In this document: positions 44,460 through 53,079 of the stretch, one piece after another | How positions within the stretch are numbered: the stretch's first letter is position 1 | Layout of the letters: each line of letters starts with the position of its first letter | DNA from: UBA4312 sp040266995 | GTDB taxonomy: Bacteria; Bacillota_I; Bacilli_A; Erysipelotrichales; Erysipelotrichaceae | Reading direction: 5' to 3' | NCBI GenBank assembly: GCA_040266995.1 | Contig: JAWRHV010000039.1 | Location: forward strand, 62,001 to 126,000 | Length of the DNA stretch: 64,000 nt | Position numbers and translations under genes: made by a program | Notes under the pieces: generated by a model | Seen by the model: only the letters and a program-made list of their open reading frames with translations | The model's database searches: none | What the model was told of the DNA's origin: nothing

Positions 44460-47400
44460 ATGATTCTTGTGACCTCTGATATTTATGAACAACTGCATTT
44501 ATCAACAAGAAGCGAGCGTTTAGCTTCCCGTTATATGGATACGATCGGAAACATCTATATTGAACGATCGATCGGGCGTGGTGTCTATACCATCACCAGC
44601 GATACCCGGAATTCCTTTTACGAGAATGAGATGGAGATGACAATTTCCTTTGATGGGAAGGTCCTGGATACTTATTGTGACTGCCCCTGGCATACCCGAC
44701 ACAGCGTCTGTGCCCATATTGGAGCCTTGGCCCGCATCCTGTTAAACAAGGATATCCCGACATTCCCTTATACGATCCGTCGGCAGACCAGCTACGAGGA
44801 ATATATGGAACGCCTGCGTCAGGAAGCCAAAGAACGAATGATCCGTGAAAGACTGGAAGAAACCTCTTCTTTTCTGCAGAACTGTCAGTCCGCCTACCAG
44901 CATCAGATCCAGGAGGAATTACAAGACACGTTGTATTCCATCTATATGCAGTTTGATGCCAAAGATCCGAAAAACATCCTGGTCAGCTTTAAGGTTGGAT
45001 CGGATCAAAAACAATATATCATTAAAAACATCTCGTTGTTTCTCGATGATATCGATCACCATCGATATCATGAATATGGTAAATTTTTGAAATTCACCCA
45101 CTCCGATGATGTATTTGATGAAAGTGCGAAAAAAGTGCTTCACTTTATGCGAACGGCCCACCGTCCCGATACATATGAATATGCGAATTATAATACATCT
45201 CGTTTCATTCATTTGGATCCGTATAATATGGAGCTGTTATATACGACCTTTGAGCAAGAAGATCTTTCCCTGCGCTTCCAACAAACAGCGCGCACGGATC
45301 TGATCGTTCACATTTCCAAAGAGGATACATACTATATTGCGTCTTTAGAAATGGAAACAGCCTCTTATCTTTCCAATAACTACATTTTTGAATACTTGAA
45401 AGGAACCATCCATGTCACCGATATAACCAGTCATCCCAATGCAGGGGAGATCCTGCATCAGCTATCGGAGCAGGATCTGTATGTCCCGGCGGAACAGTAT
45501 TCCCTGTTTTCAAAATATGTCTTGAAGGAACTGGAACCATTCTGCCGGATCCAGAAAGACTATACCGAGATTGTACCATCTACTATCCATGTAGATTCCA
45601 TTCGCATCTATGGGGACATCACATCGGAGAACCTGGTCAGCTTTGAAGTCTATGGCTATGACGAACAAAAGGAATCGTATCCCTTGCTGGAAACTGATTT
45701 TATCGAGGAGACGTATGCCGTCGATCTCGTTCGTGCCTTCTTCCAAACCAAAGCCGATCAGATTCAGAACCATGTTGCTTATTTTGACTTGAATAAAGAC
45801 AGTATTATCGGGGTATTAAACGACAATATGGAAACCCTTGTCAAATACTGCGATATCTACTTAAGCGAGAACCTGAAAAAGCTCAATCAGAAAACCAAAT
45901 ATTCCATTCAGGTCGGCGTTCGTATCAATCACAATTTACTGCAGGTCAGCCTGTCCAGTGAAGATTTTGATATGAAGGAGCTGGGAAACATATTAAATGC
46001 TTATCATCGGAAAAAGAAGTTTTACCGCTGTAAAGACGGAAAGATCCTGCATCTTCAATCCGATTCTTTGGAGGAACTGGATACCTGGATGGAGGAGTAC
46101 GGAATTCGTCCATCGTCGGTAAAGAACGGAAAATTTGAACTGGACGGATACCGTTCCTTAACTTTGGACCAAAAGCTGGAACAATCGCAGAGTCTAGTCT
46201 ATAACCGTTCCCAAAGCATGAAAAAATATATTGACGGATATAACCAGAGAAAAGGAACGATCCAAATTGATGAACAGTATGATCACATCTTGCGGGAATA
46301 CCAGAAGTCCGGGGTCTATTGGCTGTTGACCTTGTATCGTTATGGCTTAAACGGCATCCTGGCTGATGAGATGGGATTGGGAAAAACCATACAAGTATTG
46401 GCTTTGTTGGATAGTATCCGCGATAAAGAGCACCACAGTCTGGTGATCTGCCCGGCTTCTCTGATCTATAACTGGAAGGATGAAGCACAACGTTTTTCAT
46501 CCACTCTGCATTGCCAGTGCATTGTCGGCAACAAGGAACAACGAGCCTTAAGGATCCAGCAGATCGATGACTACGATGTTTCCATTACTTCCTATGACTA
46601 TATGCGAAGAGATATCGATTTGTATGAAGGACGTCCATTTGAATACGTGATCTTGGATGAAGCCCAGAATATTAAAAACCAAAAGACCCAGAATGCCGAA
46701 AGCGTCAAACGCCTGCATGCCGGTCACCGACTGGCATTAAGCGGCACGCCAATCGAAAACGCATTATCGGAGCTCTGGTCGATCTTTGATTTTCTGATGC
46801 CCAATTATTTATTCAACTATCACTATTTCCGCTCTCATTTTGAAACACCGATCACAGCCAACCACGATGAACGGGTCGGCCGGGAATTACGGAATATGAT
46901 TTCTCCATTTATATTACGCCGAACCAAAAAGGAAGTATTGACGGAATTACCGGATAAAGTCGATCATAAATATCTTCTGGACTTTAATGACGAGGAGCAA
47001 AAACTATATATGGCCAATCTGGCTTCTGTCAACAAAGAGCTTCGTGCCCAAATGAAGCAGCCTGAGGTCAATAAAATCGCCGTTCTGGCGATGTTGACTC
47101 GCCTGCGCCAGCTATGCTGTGACCGCCGGATGGTCTATGATAACATCACAAAACCATCCACAAAGATCTTAGCTACGGTCGATCTGATCAAATTAATGGT
47201 GGAACACAAGAAAAAGACGCTTGTCTTCTCTTCCTTTACCACATTGATCGATCTGTTAAAGAGCGAACTGGACAAGGAAGACATTACCTATTATGTTCTG
47301 ACCGGACAAACCAATAAGGAACAGCGCCGGGAAATGGTTGCAGATTTCCAAACCGATGACACGTCCGTTTTCCTGATTTCCTTAAAGGCCGGCGGTACCG

Positions 47401-47669
47401 GATTAAACTTGACCGCTGCTGAAACCGTGATCCATATAGACCCTTGGTGGAATGTATCCGCCCAGAATCAAGCCACGGACCGTGCCCATCGCATCGGGCA
47501 AAATGCCAATGTTCAGGTCTACCGGATGATCATGAAGGATTCCATCGAAGAAAAGATCTTGAAGATGCAGGAAGCAAAACAAGATCTGGCAGAAGGCTTT
47601 ATCGATGGTAATGATGGATCATTATCCAGAATGTCCAAAGATGATATTATGAATTTATTCAGCACCTAA
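44460..47669 (+). CDS. SNF2 family helicase with SWIM zinc finger
   Basis: 1069 residues from the ATG at 44460, seven bases after AAAGGAG. An N-terminal SWIM-type zinc site CDCPWHTRHSVCAH lies near 76-89. Residues 100-560 form a variable region, as in SNF2-helical bacterial proteins. The motor follows: DEMGLGKTIQ near 636-645, CPASLIYNWK near 664, DEAQNIKN near 733-740, SGTPIENALSELWSI near 761-775, FSSFTTLIDLL near 920, and the helicase C motif DRAHRIGQ near 1010-1017. Such proteins move along double-stranded DNA; the bacterial role is unclear. Some relatives occur in defence loci but no partner nuclease or methylase is adjacent. Confidence 0.9.
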   Translation: MILVTSDIYEQLHLSTRSERLASRYMDTIGNIYIERSIGRGVYTITSDTRNSFYENEMEMTISFDGKVLDTYCDCPWHTRHSVCAHIGALARILLNKDIPTFPYTIRRQTSYEEYMERLRQEAKERMIRERLEETSSFLQNCQSAYQHQIQEELQDTLYSIYMQFDAKDPKNILVSFKVGSDQKQYIIKNISLFLDDIDHHRYHEYGKFLKFTHSDDVFDESAKKVLHFMRTAHRPDTYEYANYNTSRFIHLDPYNMELLYTTFEQEDLSLRFQQTARTDLIVHISKEDTYYIASLEMETASYLSNNYIFEYLKGTIHVTDITSHPNAGEILHQLSEQDLYVPAEQYSLFSKYVLKELEPFCRIQKDYTEIVPSTIHVDSIRIYGDITSENLVSFEVYGYDEQKESYPLLETDFIEETYAVDLVRAFFQTKADQIQNHVAYFDLNKDSIIGVLNDNMETLVKYCDIYLSENLKKLNQKTKYSIQVGVRINHNLLQVSLSSEDFDMKELGNILNAYHRKKKFYRCKDGKILHLQSDSLEELDTWMEEYGIRPSSVKNGKFELDGYRSLTLDQKLEQSQSLVYNRSQSMKKYIDGYNQRKGTIQIDEQYDHILREYQKSGVYWLLTLYRYGLNGILADEMGLGKTIQVLALLDSIRDKEHHSLVICPASLIYNWKDEAQRFSSTLHCQCIVGNKEQRALRIQQIDDYDVSITSYDYMRRDIDLYEGRPFEYVILDEAQNIKNQKTQNAESVKRLHAGHRLALSGTPIENALSELWSIFDFLMPNYLFNYHYFRSHFETPITANHDERVGRELRNMISPFILRRTKKEVLTELPDKVDHKYLLDFNDEEQKLYMANLASVNKELRAQMKQPEVNKIAVLAMLTRLRQLCCDRRMVYDNITKPSTKILATVDLIKLMVEHKKKTLVFSSFTTLIDLLKSELDKEDITYYVLTGQTNKEQRREMVADFQTDDTSVFLISLKAGGTGLNLTAAETVIHIDPWWNVSAQNQATDRAHRIGQNANVQVYRMIMKDSIEEKILKMQEAKQDLAEGFIDGNDGSLSRMSKDDIMNLFST

Positions 47670-47692
47670 AAAGAGAGCTATGCTCTCGTTTT
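47668..47692. terminator. Terminator between SNF2 gene and DAHP synthase
   Basis: AAAAAGAGAGC and GCTCTCGTTTT form a stem with a three-base loop, shared by the two converging genes. Confidence 0.8.
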
Positions 47693-48719
47693 ATAATATT
47701 TCTGCTAATTCATAGACCAGCTGTTCACTGGCCTGCCAGCCGAGGCATGGATCAGTAATCGATTTACCGTAAATACCGTTTCCGACCGGTTGACTGCCTT
47801 CCACCAGATAGCTTTCGATCATCAGTCCCTTAACAAGGCTCTTGATATCATTGGAATATCGGCAGCTGTTGATTACCTCTTTCGCAATACGGATCTGTTC
47901 CATGTACTGTTTATTGGAGTTTGAATGATTACAGTCAATCAGTACCGCTGGGTTTTTCAGATCCTTTTTCATATACATAGTATAGAGACGGATCAGATCT
48001 TCATAATGATAGTTCGGTATATTCTGTCCATGTTTATTGGTTGCTCCTCGCAAGATGGCATGCGTCAGATCGTTGCCGGTGGTATTCACTTCCCATCCCC
48101 GATAGATGAATGTCTGTTTGGCCTGTGCCGCTTCAATGGAGTTAAACATCACATTGTAGTCGCCGGAGGTTGGGTTTTTCATCCCGCAAGGTCCTTCGAC
48201 ACCGCTGGCTACCAGACGATGCTGCTGATCCTCCACCGAACGAGCCCCTATGGCTGTATAGGAAAGCACATCATTGAGGTACCATTGATTTTCCGGATAC
48301 AACATTTCATCCGCTGTCGTAAATCCGGTCTGTTCCATCACATCGATATGCAGCTTGCGGATCGCGATAATGCCGGCCACCAGATCCGGCTTTTTTTCCG
48401 GGTCCGGCTGATGCAGCATTCCTTTGTAGCCCTTTCCCGTTGTTCTTGGTTTATTCGTATATATACGAGGAATGATCATGATCTTATCCTTGACTTGATC
48501 CTGCACATCCTTTAGCCGATGAACATACTCCAGCACAGCAGGTTCATTATCCGCCGAACAAGGTCCCATCACCAATAAAAATTTATCCGACTTCCCTGTA
48601 AAAATATCAGCCAGTTCCTGGTCCCTTTGTTTCTTCATCGCTACCACATCATCACTGACCGGACATAGCTCCTTGATCTGATATGGCTTTGGCAATTGTT
48701 TAATAAATTCAAAACTCAT
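47691..48719 (-). CDS. aroF: 3-deoxy-7-phosphoheptulonate (DAHP) synthase, type I
   Basis: 342 residues from the ATG at 48719; an ATG at 48731 is also possible but touches the purine stretch AAGGA. The E. coli AroFGH type: LLVMGPCSADN near 49-58, RIYTNKPRTTGKGYKG near 88-103, LIDCNHSNSNKQY near 260 and the metal/Glu segments after. It condenses phosphoenolpyruvate and erythrose-4-phosphate, the first step to shikimate. It stands alone here, unlike the rest of the pathway at 25-33 kb. Its presence means de novo aromatic synthesis is likely as well as any uptake. Confidence 0.93.
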   Translation of the reverse strand: MSFEFIKQLPKPYQIKELCPVSDDVVAMKKQRDQELADIFTGKSDKFLLVMGPCSADNEPAVLEYVHRLKDVQDQVKDKIMIIPRIYTNKPRTTGKGYKGMLHQPDPEKKPDLVAGIIAIRKLHIDVMEQTGFTTADEMLYPENQWYLNDVLSYTAIGARSVEDQQHRLVASGVEGPCGMKNPTSGDYNVMFNSIEAAQAKQTFIYRGWEVNTTGNDLTHAILRGATNKHGQNIPNYHYEDLIRLYTMYMKKDLKNPAVLIDCNHSNSNKQYMEQIRIAKEVINSCRYSNDIKSLVKGLMIESYLVEGSQPVGNGIYGKSITDPCLGWQASEQLVYELAEIL

Positions 48720-48780
48720 ACTCTTTCCCATTCCTTCTTAGTCGTATATTATACGCTTAAATTTAAATACATCAATATTT

Positions 48781-49437
48781 TTAAGTTATTCTAAAAGAAA
48801 GAATCCAGTCTGCAATCTTGTCGCTATGGACGATGTAGCTGCCATGTCCTTCGTTCGGAAGGATGCATAACGAAGAATGCGGCAAGGCCTTGGCTATGGC
48901 ATTCGTATGGCTTTCCAGAATCAGATCTTTGGAGCCGGCCAGCACATAAACCGGACATGAAATGGTCTGCAGGTATTCTTCGGAGATATGTGGCTCATTT
49001 AACATCAATGCCAGCTTCTCGTCTTTATGGAAACGATATATCCATTGTGTTGCCCTTCGAAACCAGGGCTTAATACCACTCGGATCGGTATTGGCGCCGC
49101 TGATGATCAATGCCTTGATCCGATCTGTCTTTCCGGCCACCAGTAATCCGATGTTCCCACCATCGCTGAACCCATAAAATATCACATGGTCCAGCTGAAG
49201 TCTCTCTATGAATTCCAACATGTCCTGAGCCATGTCTTCATAGTGTAAGTGGTTAGTTTTCGAGCTGTTTCCATGATTTCGGGAATCAATCAAATAACAT
49301 GTATAGTGTGCCCGCAGCTTTTCTACAGCTTGATCAAAAATCGTATGGTCTTCCCCATTTCCATGCACCATGATCAAAGGCTGTCCCTGCCCGTGTTTCT
49401 CGTAATATAAGGACACGCCATTAACAGAAAGGATCAT
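48781..49437 (-). CDS. Alpha/beta hydrolase
   Basis: 218 residues from the ATG at 49437, which has AAGGAGG seven bases upstream; the longer frame lies inside the LysR gene. The catalytic Ser is in YGFSDGG near 90-96, the acid probably Asp in AGSKDLIL and the His in EGHGS near the end. A HGNGED segment near 24-29 is the oxyanion site. A general hydrolase or lyase, substrate unknown. It follows the LysR gene by overlap, so they are co-transcribed and may act together. Confidence 0.8.
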   Translation of the reverse strand: MILSVNGVSLYYEKHGQGQPLIMVHGNGEDHTIFDQAVEKLRAHYTCYLIDSRNHGNSSKTNHLHYEDMAQDMLEFIERLQLDHVIFYGFSDGGNIGLLVAGKTDRIKALIISGANTDPSGIKPWFRRATQWIYRFHKDEKLALMLNEPHISEEYLQTISCPVYVLAGSKDLILESHTNAIAKALPHSSLCILPNEGHGSYIVHSDKIADWILSFRIT

Positions 49438-50309
49438 TGCACGTCCTCCTTGCGCGTGTTTTCCAGGATGTATTGCACAAAGGTCCGGGCTGCCCGTGGC
49501 ATCAGTTCCCATTGGTTCCAGGCTAACGCAACCGTTCTTTTTAACGGCTGAAAAATCGGACGAATGGCCACCTGGTCTTCAAATCCCTGAATGACCAGCT
49601 CATACAGAATAGAATAGCCTAAACCTTGTTTCACCATTTCAATAATGGACGTATCATCATAGACCTTGTATTCAATATGTGGACGCAGCCCTTCTTTTTC
49701 AAAGGCTTGTAGCGCTACGCTTTGTTTTCCCTCATCCAGTACGATCAACGAGGCCTTTTCCAACTGTTCCAATGGAATCATTTCTTGTTTGGCCAGCTCA
49801 CTTTCTATTGGAAGGACAGCCACCATCCGATCCTCATAGATTGGATAGGTTTCCACATCCGCTACCATTTTTTCATTCACAAATCCAAAGTCAATGCTGC
49901 CATCCAGGATCCATTGATTAATATTGGAGTATTCCCCCTGGATCAGCTCAAACCGAACCTGTGGATACAAGAGCTTAAATTCCTTGATCCAGCGAGGCAG
50001 CCAATGCCGTGATACAGAGACAAATGTCCCGATCCGGATGGTCTGTTGTTCCAGGCCTTCCATTTCTTTTTTCTTCTGCTCCAAAGAACGAATGGCCGTA
50101 CTGATCGCTTGTATATAGGGATAGTACATTTGTCCATCTGCGGTCAGCTGCACTCCTTGTTTATTGCGTACAAACAGCGTAGTCTGTAAGGTTTTCTCCA
50201 GCGACTGGATCATCTGGGATACAGCACTCTGCGTATAACCATTCTTTTTAGCTGCTTTGGTAAAGCTTTGAAGTTCCGCAACATCCATAAACATTTCATA
50301 TTGTGTCAT
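49434..50309 (-). CDS. LysR family transcriptional regulator
   Basis: 291 residues. N-terminal winged helix with FTKAAKKNGYTQSAVSQMIQ near 16-35 and SLEKTLQTTLFVRN after it. The effector domain follows from about 90. It is divergent from azlC and only 73 bases away, and co-transcribed with an alpha/beta hydrolase. It probably controls azlCD; in B. subtilis azlCD is controlled by an Lrp-type protein, so the LysR link is different. Effector unknown. Confidence 0.9.
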   Translation of the reverse strand: MTQYEMFMDVAELQSFTKAAKKNGYTQSAVSQMIQSLEKTLQTTLFVRNKQGVQLTADGQMYYPYIQAISTAIRSLEQKKKEMEGLEQQTIRIGTFVSVSRHWLPRWIKEFKLLYPQVRFELIQGEYSNINQWILDGSIDFGFVNEKMVADVETYPIYEDRMVAVLPIESELAKQEMIPLEQLEKASLIVLDEGKQSVALQAFEKEGLRPHIEYKVYDDTSIIEMVKQGLGYSILYELVIQGFEDQVAIRPIFQPLKRTVALAWNQWELMPRAARTFVQYILENTRKEDVQ

Positions 50310-50335
50310 ACATTATCATTCCTTATTCATTTATC

Positions 50336-50376
50336 ATTTCTATTAATTTTACTAATTTTAACATAGAAATTATAAT
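50336..50376 (+). promoter_or_regulatory. azlC promoter region with inverted repeat
   Basis: ATTTCTAT (50336-50343) and ATAGAAAT (50363-50370) form an eight-base inverted repeat 19 bases apart, a plausible LysR operator. A TATAAT -10 (50371-50376) lies just downstream, with TTACTA 17 bases before it. The azlC ATG starts only seven bases after the -10, so the transcript would be leaderless or nearly so. Confidence 0.55.
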
Positions 50377-50382
50377 GAAACT

Positions 50383-51096
50383 ATGTATAGTCGGAAAGAA
50401 GTGTTTAAAAAAGGAATGCACGATGCCATTCCGATCATGTTGGGATATTTTGCGGTGGGTTTTTCATTGGGAATTGCCGCCAAAAATGCCGGATTGACCC
50501 CTTTTCAGGGTTTTGTGACCAGCTTTTTAGGCAATGCGTCCGCCGGCGAATACGTTGCCTTTTCAATCATAGCTGCCCAGGGAACCTATTTGGAGATGGC
50601 CATCGGCACCTTGATCACCAACGCCCGCTATTTACTGATGAGCGCTTCTTTAACGCAAAAGATCGATGAGAATACATCATTATTCCATCGTATGCTGGTT
50701 GCTTTTGATATTACGGATGAACTGTTTGGATTGGGAATTGCCAACATCGCTTCCTATGGCCCCTTTTATATGTACGGTGCCTATCTTATGGCGATTCCGG
50801 GATGGTCTCTAGGTACCATGTTCGGCGTGATAGCCGGTAATCTGTTGCCGGGACGTATTGTCAGTGCATTAAGCGTTGCTCTGTTTGGTATGTTCATGGC
50901 CATTATCATACCGCCTTGTAAAAACGATTCAAAACTGCGTATTCTGGTTTTATTAAGCTTTGCGATCAGTTTTCTCTGGGATCGGATTCCCTTTTTGCAG
51001 GTTGTTTCCTCAGGAACCAAAACAATCATCTTAACTTTGATCATTTCAAGTGGTGCGGCCCTTCTATGGCCTAGAAAAGAGGATGACAATGCATAA
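50383..51096 (+). CDS. azlC: AzlC family branched-chain amino acid exporter, large subunit
   Basis: 237 residues with about seven membrane helices. The family signature GYFAVGFSLGIAAKNAGL near 19-36 and NARYLLMSASL near 83-93 are present. AzlC works with AzlD to move branched-chain or analogue amino acids out. No ribosome site is visible upstream of the ATG (see promoter); start could instead be further in at MHDAIP, but the first ATG fits the family length. It overlaps azlD by eight bases. Confidence 0.9.
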   Translation: MYSRKEVFKKGMHDAIPIMLGYFAVGFSLGIAAKNAGLTPFQGFVTSFLGNASAGEYVAFSIIAAQGTYLEMAIGTLITNARYLLMSASLTQKIDENTSLFHRMLVAFDITDELFGLGIANIASYGPFYMYGAYLMAIPGWSLGTMFGVIAGNLLPGRIVSALSVALFGMFMAIIIPPCKNDSKLRILVLLSFAISFLWDRIPFLQVVSSGTKTIILTLIISSGAALLWPRKEDDNA

Positions 51097-51391
51097 TACA
51101 TGGATCTACATTGCCGTTATGGCCATTGTCAGCTACATTATCCGGGCCCTGCCCCTGACATTGATCCGTCGGCCGATCACCAATACCTTTGTAAAATCCT
51201 TTTTATATTATGTACCCTATGTCACCCTGGCCGTTATGACCTTCCCGGCCATTCTTTCCGCCTCCAACTCCATGATTGCCGGTCTGGCAGCCTTTGTGAT
51301 CGGGGTGATCCTTTCCTGGCGTCAGGCCAGCTTGTTGCAGGTATCGGTCATCTGTTGTGTAGCGGTGTTTATTATTGAATGTTTCATTTAA
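51089..51391 (+). CDS. azlD: AzlD family branched-chain amino acid exporter, small subunit
   Basis: 100 residues and three to four membrane helices, the normal AzlD form. I chose the ATG at 51089 because AAGAGG lies six bases upstream; it overlaps the end of azlC. SYIIRALPLTLIRRPI near 14-29 is the conserved N-terminal motif. It is the partner of azlC. Confidence 0.88.
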   Translation: MHNTWIYIAVMAIVSYIIRALPLTLIRRPITNTFVKSFLYYVPYVTLAVMTFPAILSASNSMIAGLAAFVIGVILSWRQASLLQVSVICCVAVFIIECFI

Positions 51392-51393
51392 AA

Positions 51394-51418
51394 AAGGATC
51401 CACAAATGTGGATCCTTT
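51394..51418. terminator. Bidirectional terminator
   Basis: AAAGGATCCAC and GTGGATCCTTT form a strong hairpin between azlD and the convergent ECF gene. Confidence 0.9.
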
Positions 51419-51970
51419 CTATTTTAATTTATCCAATATGGAAGACGGAAGTCGTTTTGTTAATACTCTGACAACCCCCAGTCCGAACAGACGATCCAGA
51501 TAATCAGTACACAGCTGGACCAGAAAACAGCTGAGTGTCAGCCCCAAAGGTGTCTTGGCCAGGATCTGGATCAAGTAGGTTGACCCACTGGAGGTAATCC
51601 CCCCAAACAAGTAAGCTGTAATACAGGCACTGACCAGTGTCGTCGGAATCGTAATCAACAAGGCGGCCAAGAACAGCCATCCAAGGGAGTCCCGTTTCTT
51701 TTTATAGACAAAGCCTGTCACCAACCCCAGCAAAATGCCGACCGGCGCATAATATATCGCATAGACATCATCAAGGATCCCGCCGATCAGAGCACTAATA
51801 ACGCTAGGGATCACTCCATAAACAGGCCCGCAGATCGAAGCGATAAAGAACGTTCCGATACTGTCCAAATAGATGGGCAGACGCAGGAATAACGCAATTT
51901 GTCCCCCCACTACATTTAGACCCACGGCCATCGCAATCATACATATATGATATACAGTTATTTTTTTCAT
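51419..51970 (-). CDS. ECF transporter substrate-binding (S) component
   Basis: 183 residues with about six membrane helices. LRLPIYLDSIGTFF near 29-42 is the start of the S-component fold, and GGILDDVYAIYYAPVGIL near 62-79 follows. S-components bind a vitamin or base and use a shared EcfAAT energy module, which is not in the window. It overlaps the preceding nucleoside hydrolase gene by four bases, so the imported compound is probably a nucleoside or base; a queuosine-salvage role is the most specific possibility. Confidence 0.82.
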   Translation of the reverse strand: MKKITVYHICMIAMAVGLNVVGGQIALFLRLPIYLDSIGTFFIASICGPVYGVIPSVISALIGGILDDVYAIYYAPVGILLGLVTGFVYKKKRDSLGWLFLAALLITIPTTLVSACITAYLFGGITSSGSTYLIQILAKTPLGLTLSCFLVQLCTDYLDRLFGLGVVRVLTKRLPSSILDKLK

Positions 51971-52914
51971 GCTACTTCCTTCTTTCTAAGTACACGATCA
52001 ATAAAGAACGCAAAGAAGCGTTCAGTATCCACCTTTGTCAGAACTACCGCATTCGCCGGTTTTCGATAATATCCATAAGCATCCACGATCGACTGTCCTC
52101 GTGACAAGCTCTGTGTCTCTATATCCACAAAGGCTTCCATGCCTGAACACAGGGATGGATCAATACAATAAGCTACTGCCAAAGGATCGTTGATCACACA
52201 CCCGCGCAGATGCTCCCATTCCCAATGAAACTGAAAATAGTATTTTGTGATCTTCCGTAGAAAAGCCCCTTGTTCCGGATTGATTTGTTCCATTTCATCC
52301 AACATCTCCGGTTTCAAAATGATCTGACGCGTGACATCCAGATCAACCATGTGGATCTTTTTATGGTATTGGGCCATCGTATGGTAGACCAAAGCCGCTG
52401 CTTCGGGATCCTCCCAGTAGTTATATTCCGCCACCGGCGAACAATTTCCTTGTTCCTTAAAGGCCCCTCCCATAGAAATGAGCTGTTCAATCTGTAGAAA
52501 TGCCTGCTTGTCATACTCAATCAGATTGGCCAGGTTGGTCATCGGCCCGATCGCAATGACTGTACAAGGCTGTTTCCGTAATGTATCCGATAAGAATTCG
52601 ACAGCGCTTTGATTCTGGTGATACCCATCCACGGATTCTAAAAAGCTTTCCCCTAACCCGTCGATGCCATGGGTATCCAGGGCATCCACATACGCTTTGA
52701 CCAAAGGACGTCGTGCCCCTGTAAACACAGGAATATCCAGTCGGTTCATCTGTTTCAATACTTTCTTCGCATTTTCAAATCCCATTTCTACCGGCGCATT
52801 CCCGCTGACAATGGTGATTCCCAGAATTTCCAATTCTTCTGACTGTATCGCCAACATGATGGCCATACTGTCATCAATACCGGGATCACAATCGATAATC
52901 ACTTTTTTTCTCAT
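51967..52914 (-). CDS. Inosine-uridine nucleoside hydrolase family protein
   Basis: 315 residues from the ATG at 52914, which follows AGGGG by seven bases. The calcium and ribose site IDCDPGIDDSMA is at 7-18 (Asp10, Asp14, Asp15), followed by SGNAP near 39 and GPMTNLANL near 122-130. It splits a ribonucleoside into base and ribose. It is coupled to an ECF S-component and lies behind an attenuator-like leader. Relatives in queuosine salvage (QueK) have the same gene partner, but the true substrate cannot be read from sequence. Confidence 0.88.
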   Translation of the reverse strand: MRKKVIIDCDPGIDDSMAIMLAIQSEELEILGITIVSGNAPVEMGFENAKKVLKQMNRLDIPVFTGARRPLVKAYVDALDTHGIDGLGESFLESVDGYHQNQSAVEFLSDTLRKQPCTVIAIGPMTNLANLIEYDKQAFLQIEQLISMGGAFKEQGNCSPVAEYNYWEDPEAAALVYHTMAQYHKKIHMVDLDVTRQIILKPEMLDEMEQINPEQGAFLRKITKYYFQFHWEWEHLRGCVINDPLAVAYCIDPSLCSGMEAFVDIETQSLSRGQSIVDAYGYYRKPANAVVLTKVDTERFFAFFIDRVLRKKEVA

Positions 52915-52927
52915 AACAGTACCCCTA

Positions 52928-53065
52928 TAAAAAAACCTTGTCCCACATAGACAAGGTATAAAAAACACACACTAAGTAAATATATTCTTTATCCGCCTAT
53001 GATTATACTGGGAGGTTTAGAAACCAGTTCTTTTTATTTATATGACAGATAACGAATTTTTTCAA
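52928..53065 (-). promoter_or_regulatory. Promoter, structured leader and terminator ahead of nucleoside hydrolase
   Basis: On the minus strand a promoter TTGAAA (53065-53060), 17 bases, TATAAA (53042-53037) puts the start near 53030. The first transcribed stretch (53028-52996) folds as ACTGG, a 12-base loop, CCAGT, then an A-rich tail ending in TAGG that can pair with the loop TCTA. About 40 bases on, ACCTTGTC and GACAAGGT form a terminator stem with seven T's, then the ribosome site. The plan is that of a transcriptional riboswitch; the aptamer layout looks like a preQ1-I type, but the match is imperfect. Confidence 0.5.
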
Positions 53066-53079
53066 GTGAAGATGGCCAT

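Noticed and set aside
44460..47669. SNF2 helicase as part of a DISARM or similar defence system
   Set aside because: No methylase, DUF1998 or phospholipase-D partner is near and the flanks are ordinary metabolic genes.
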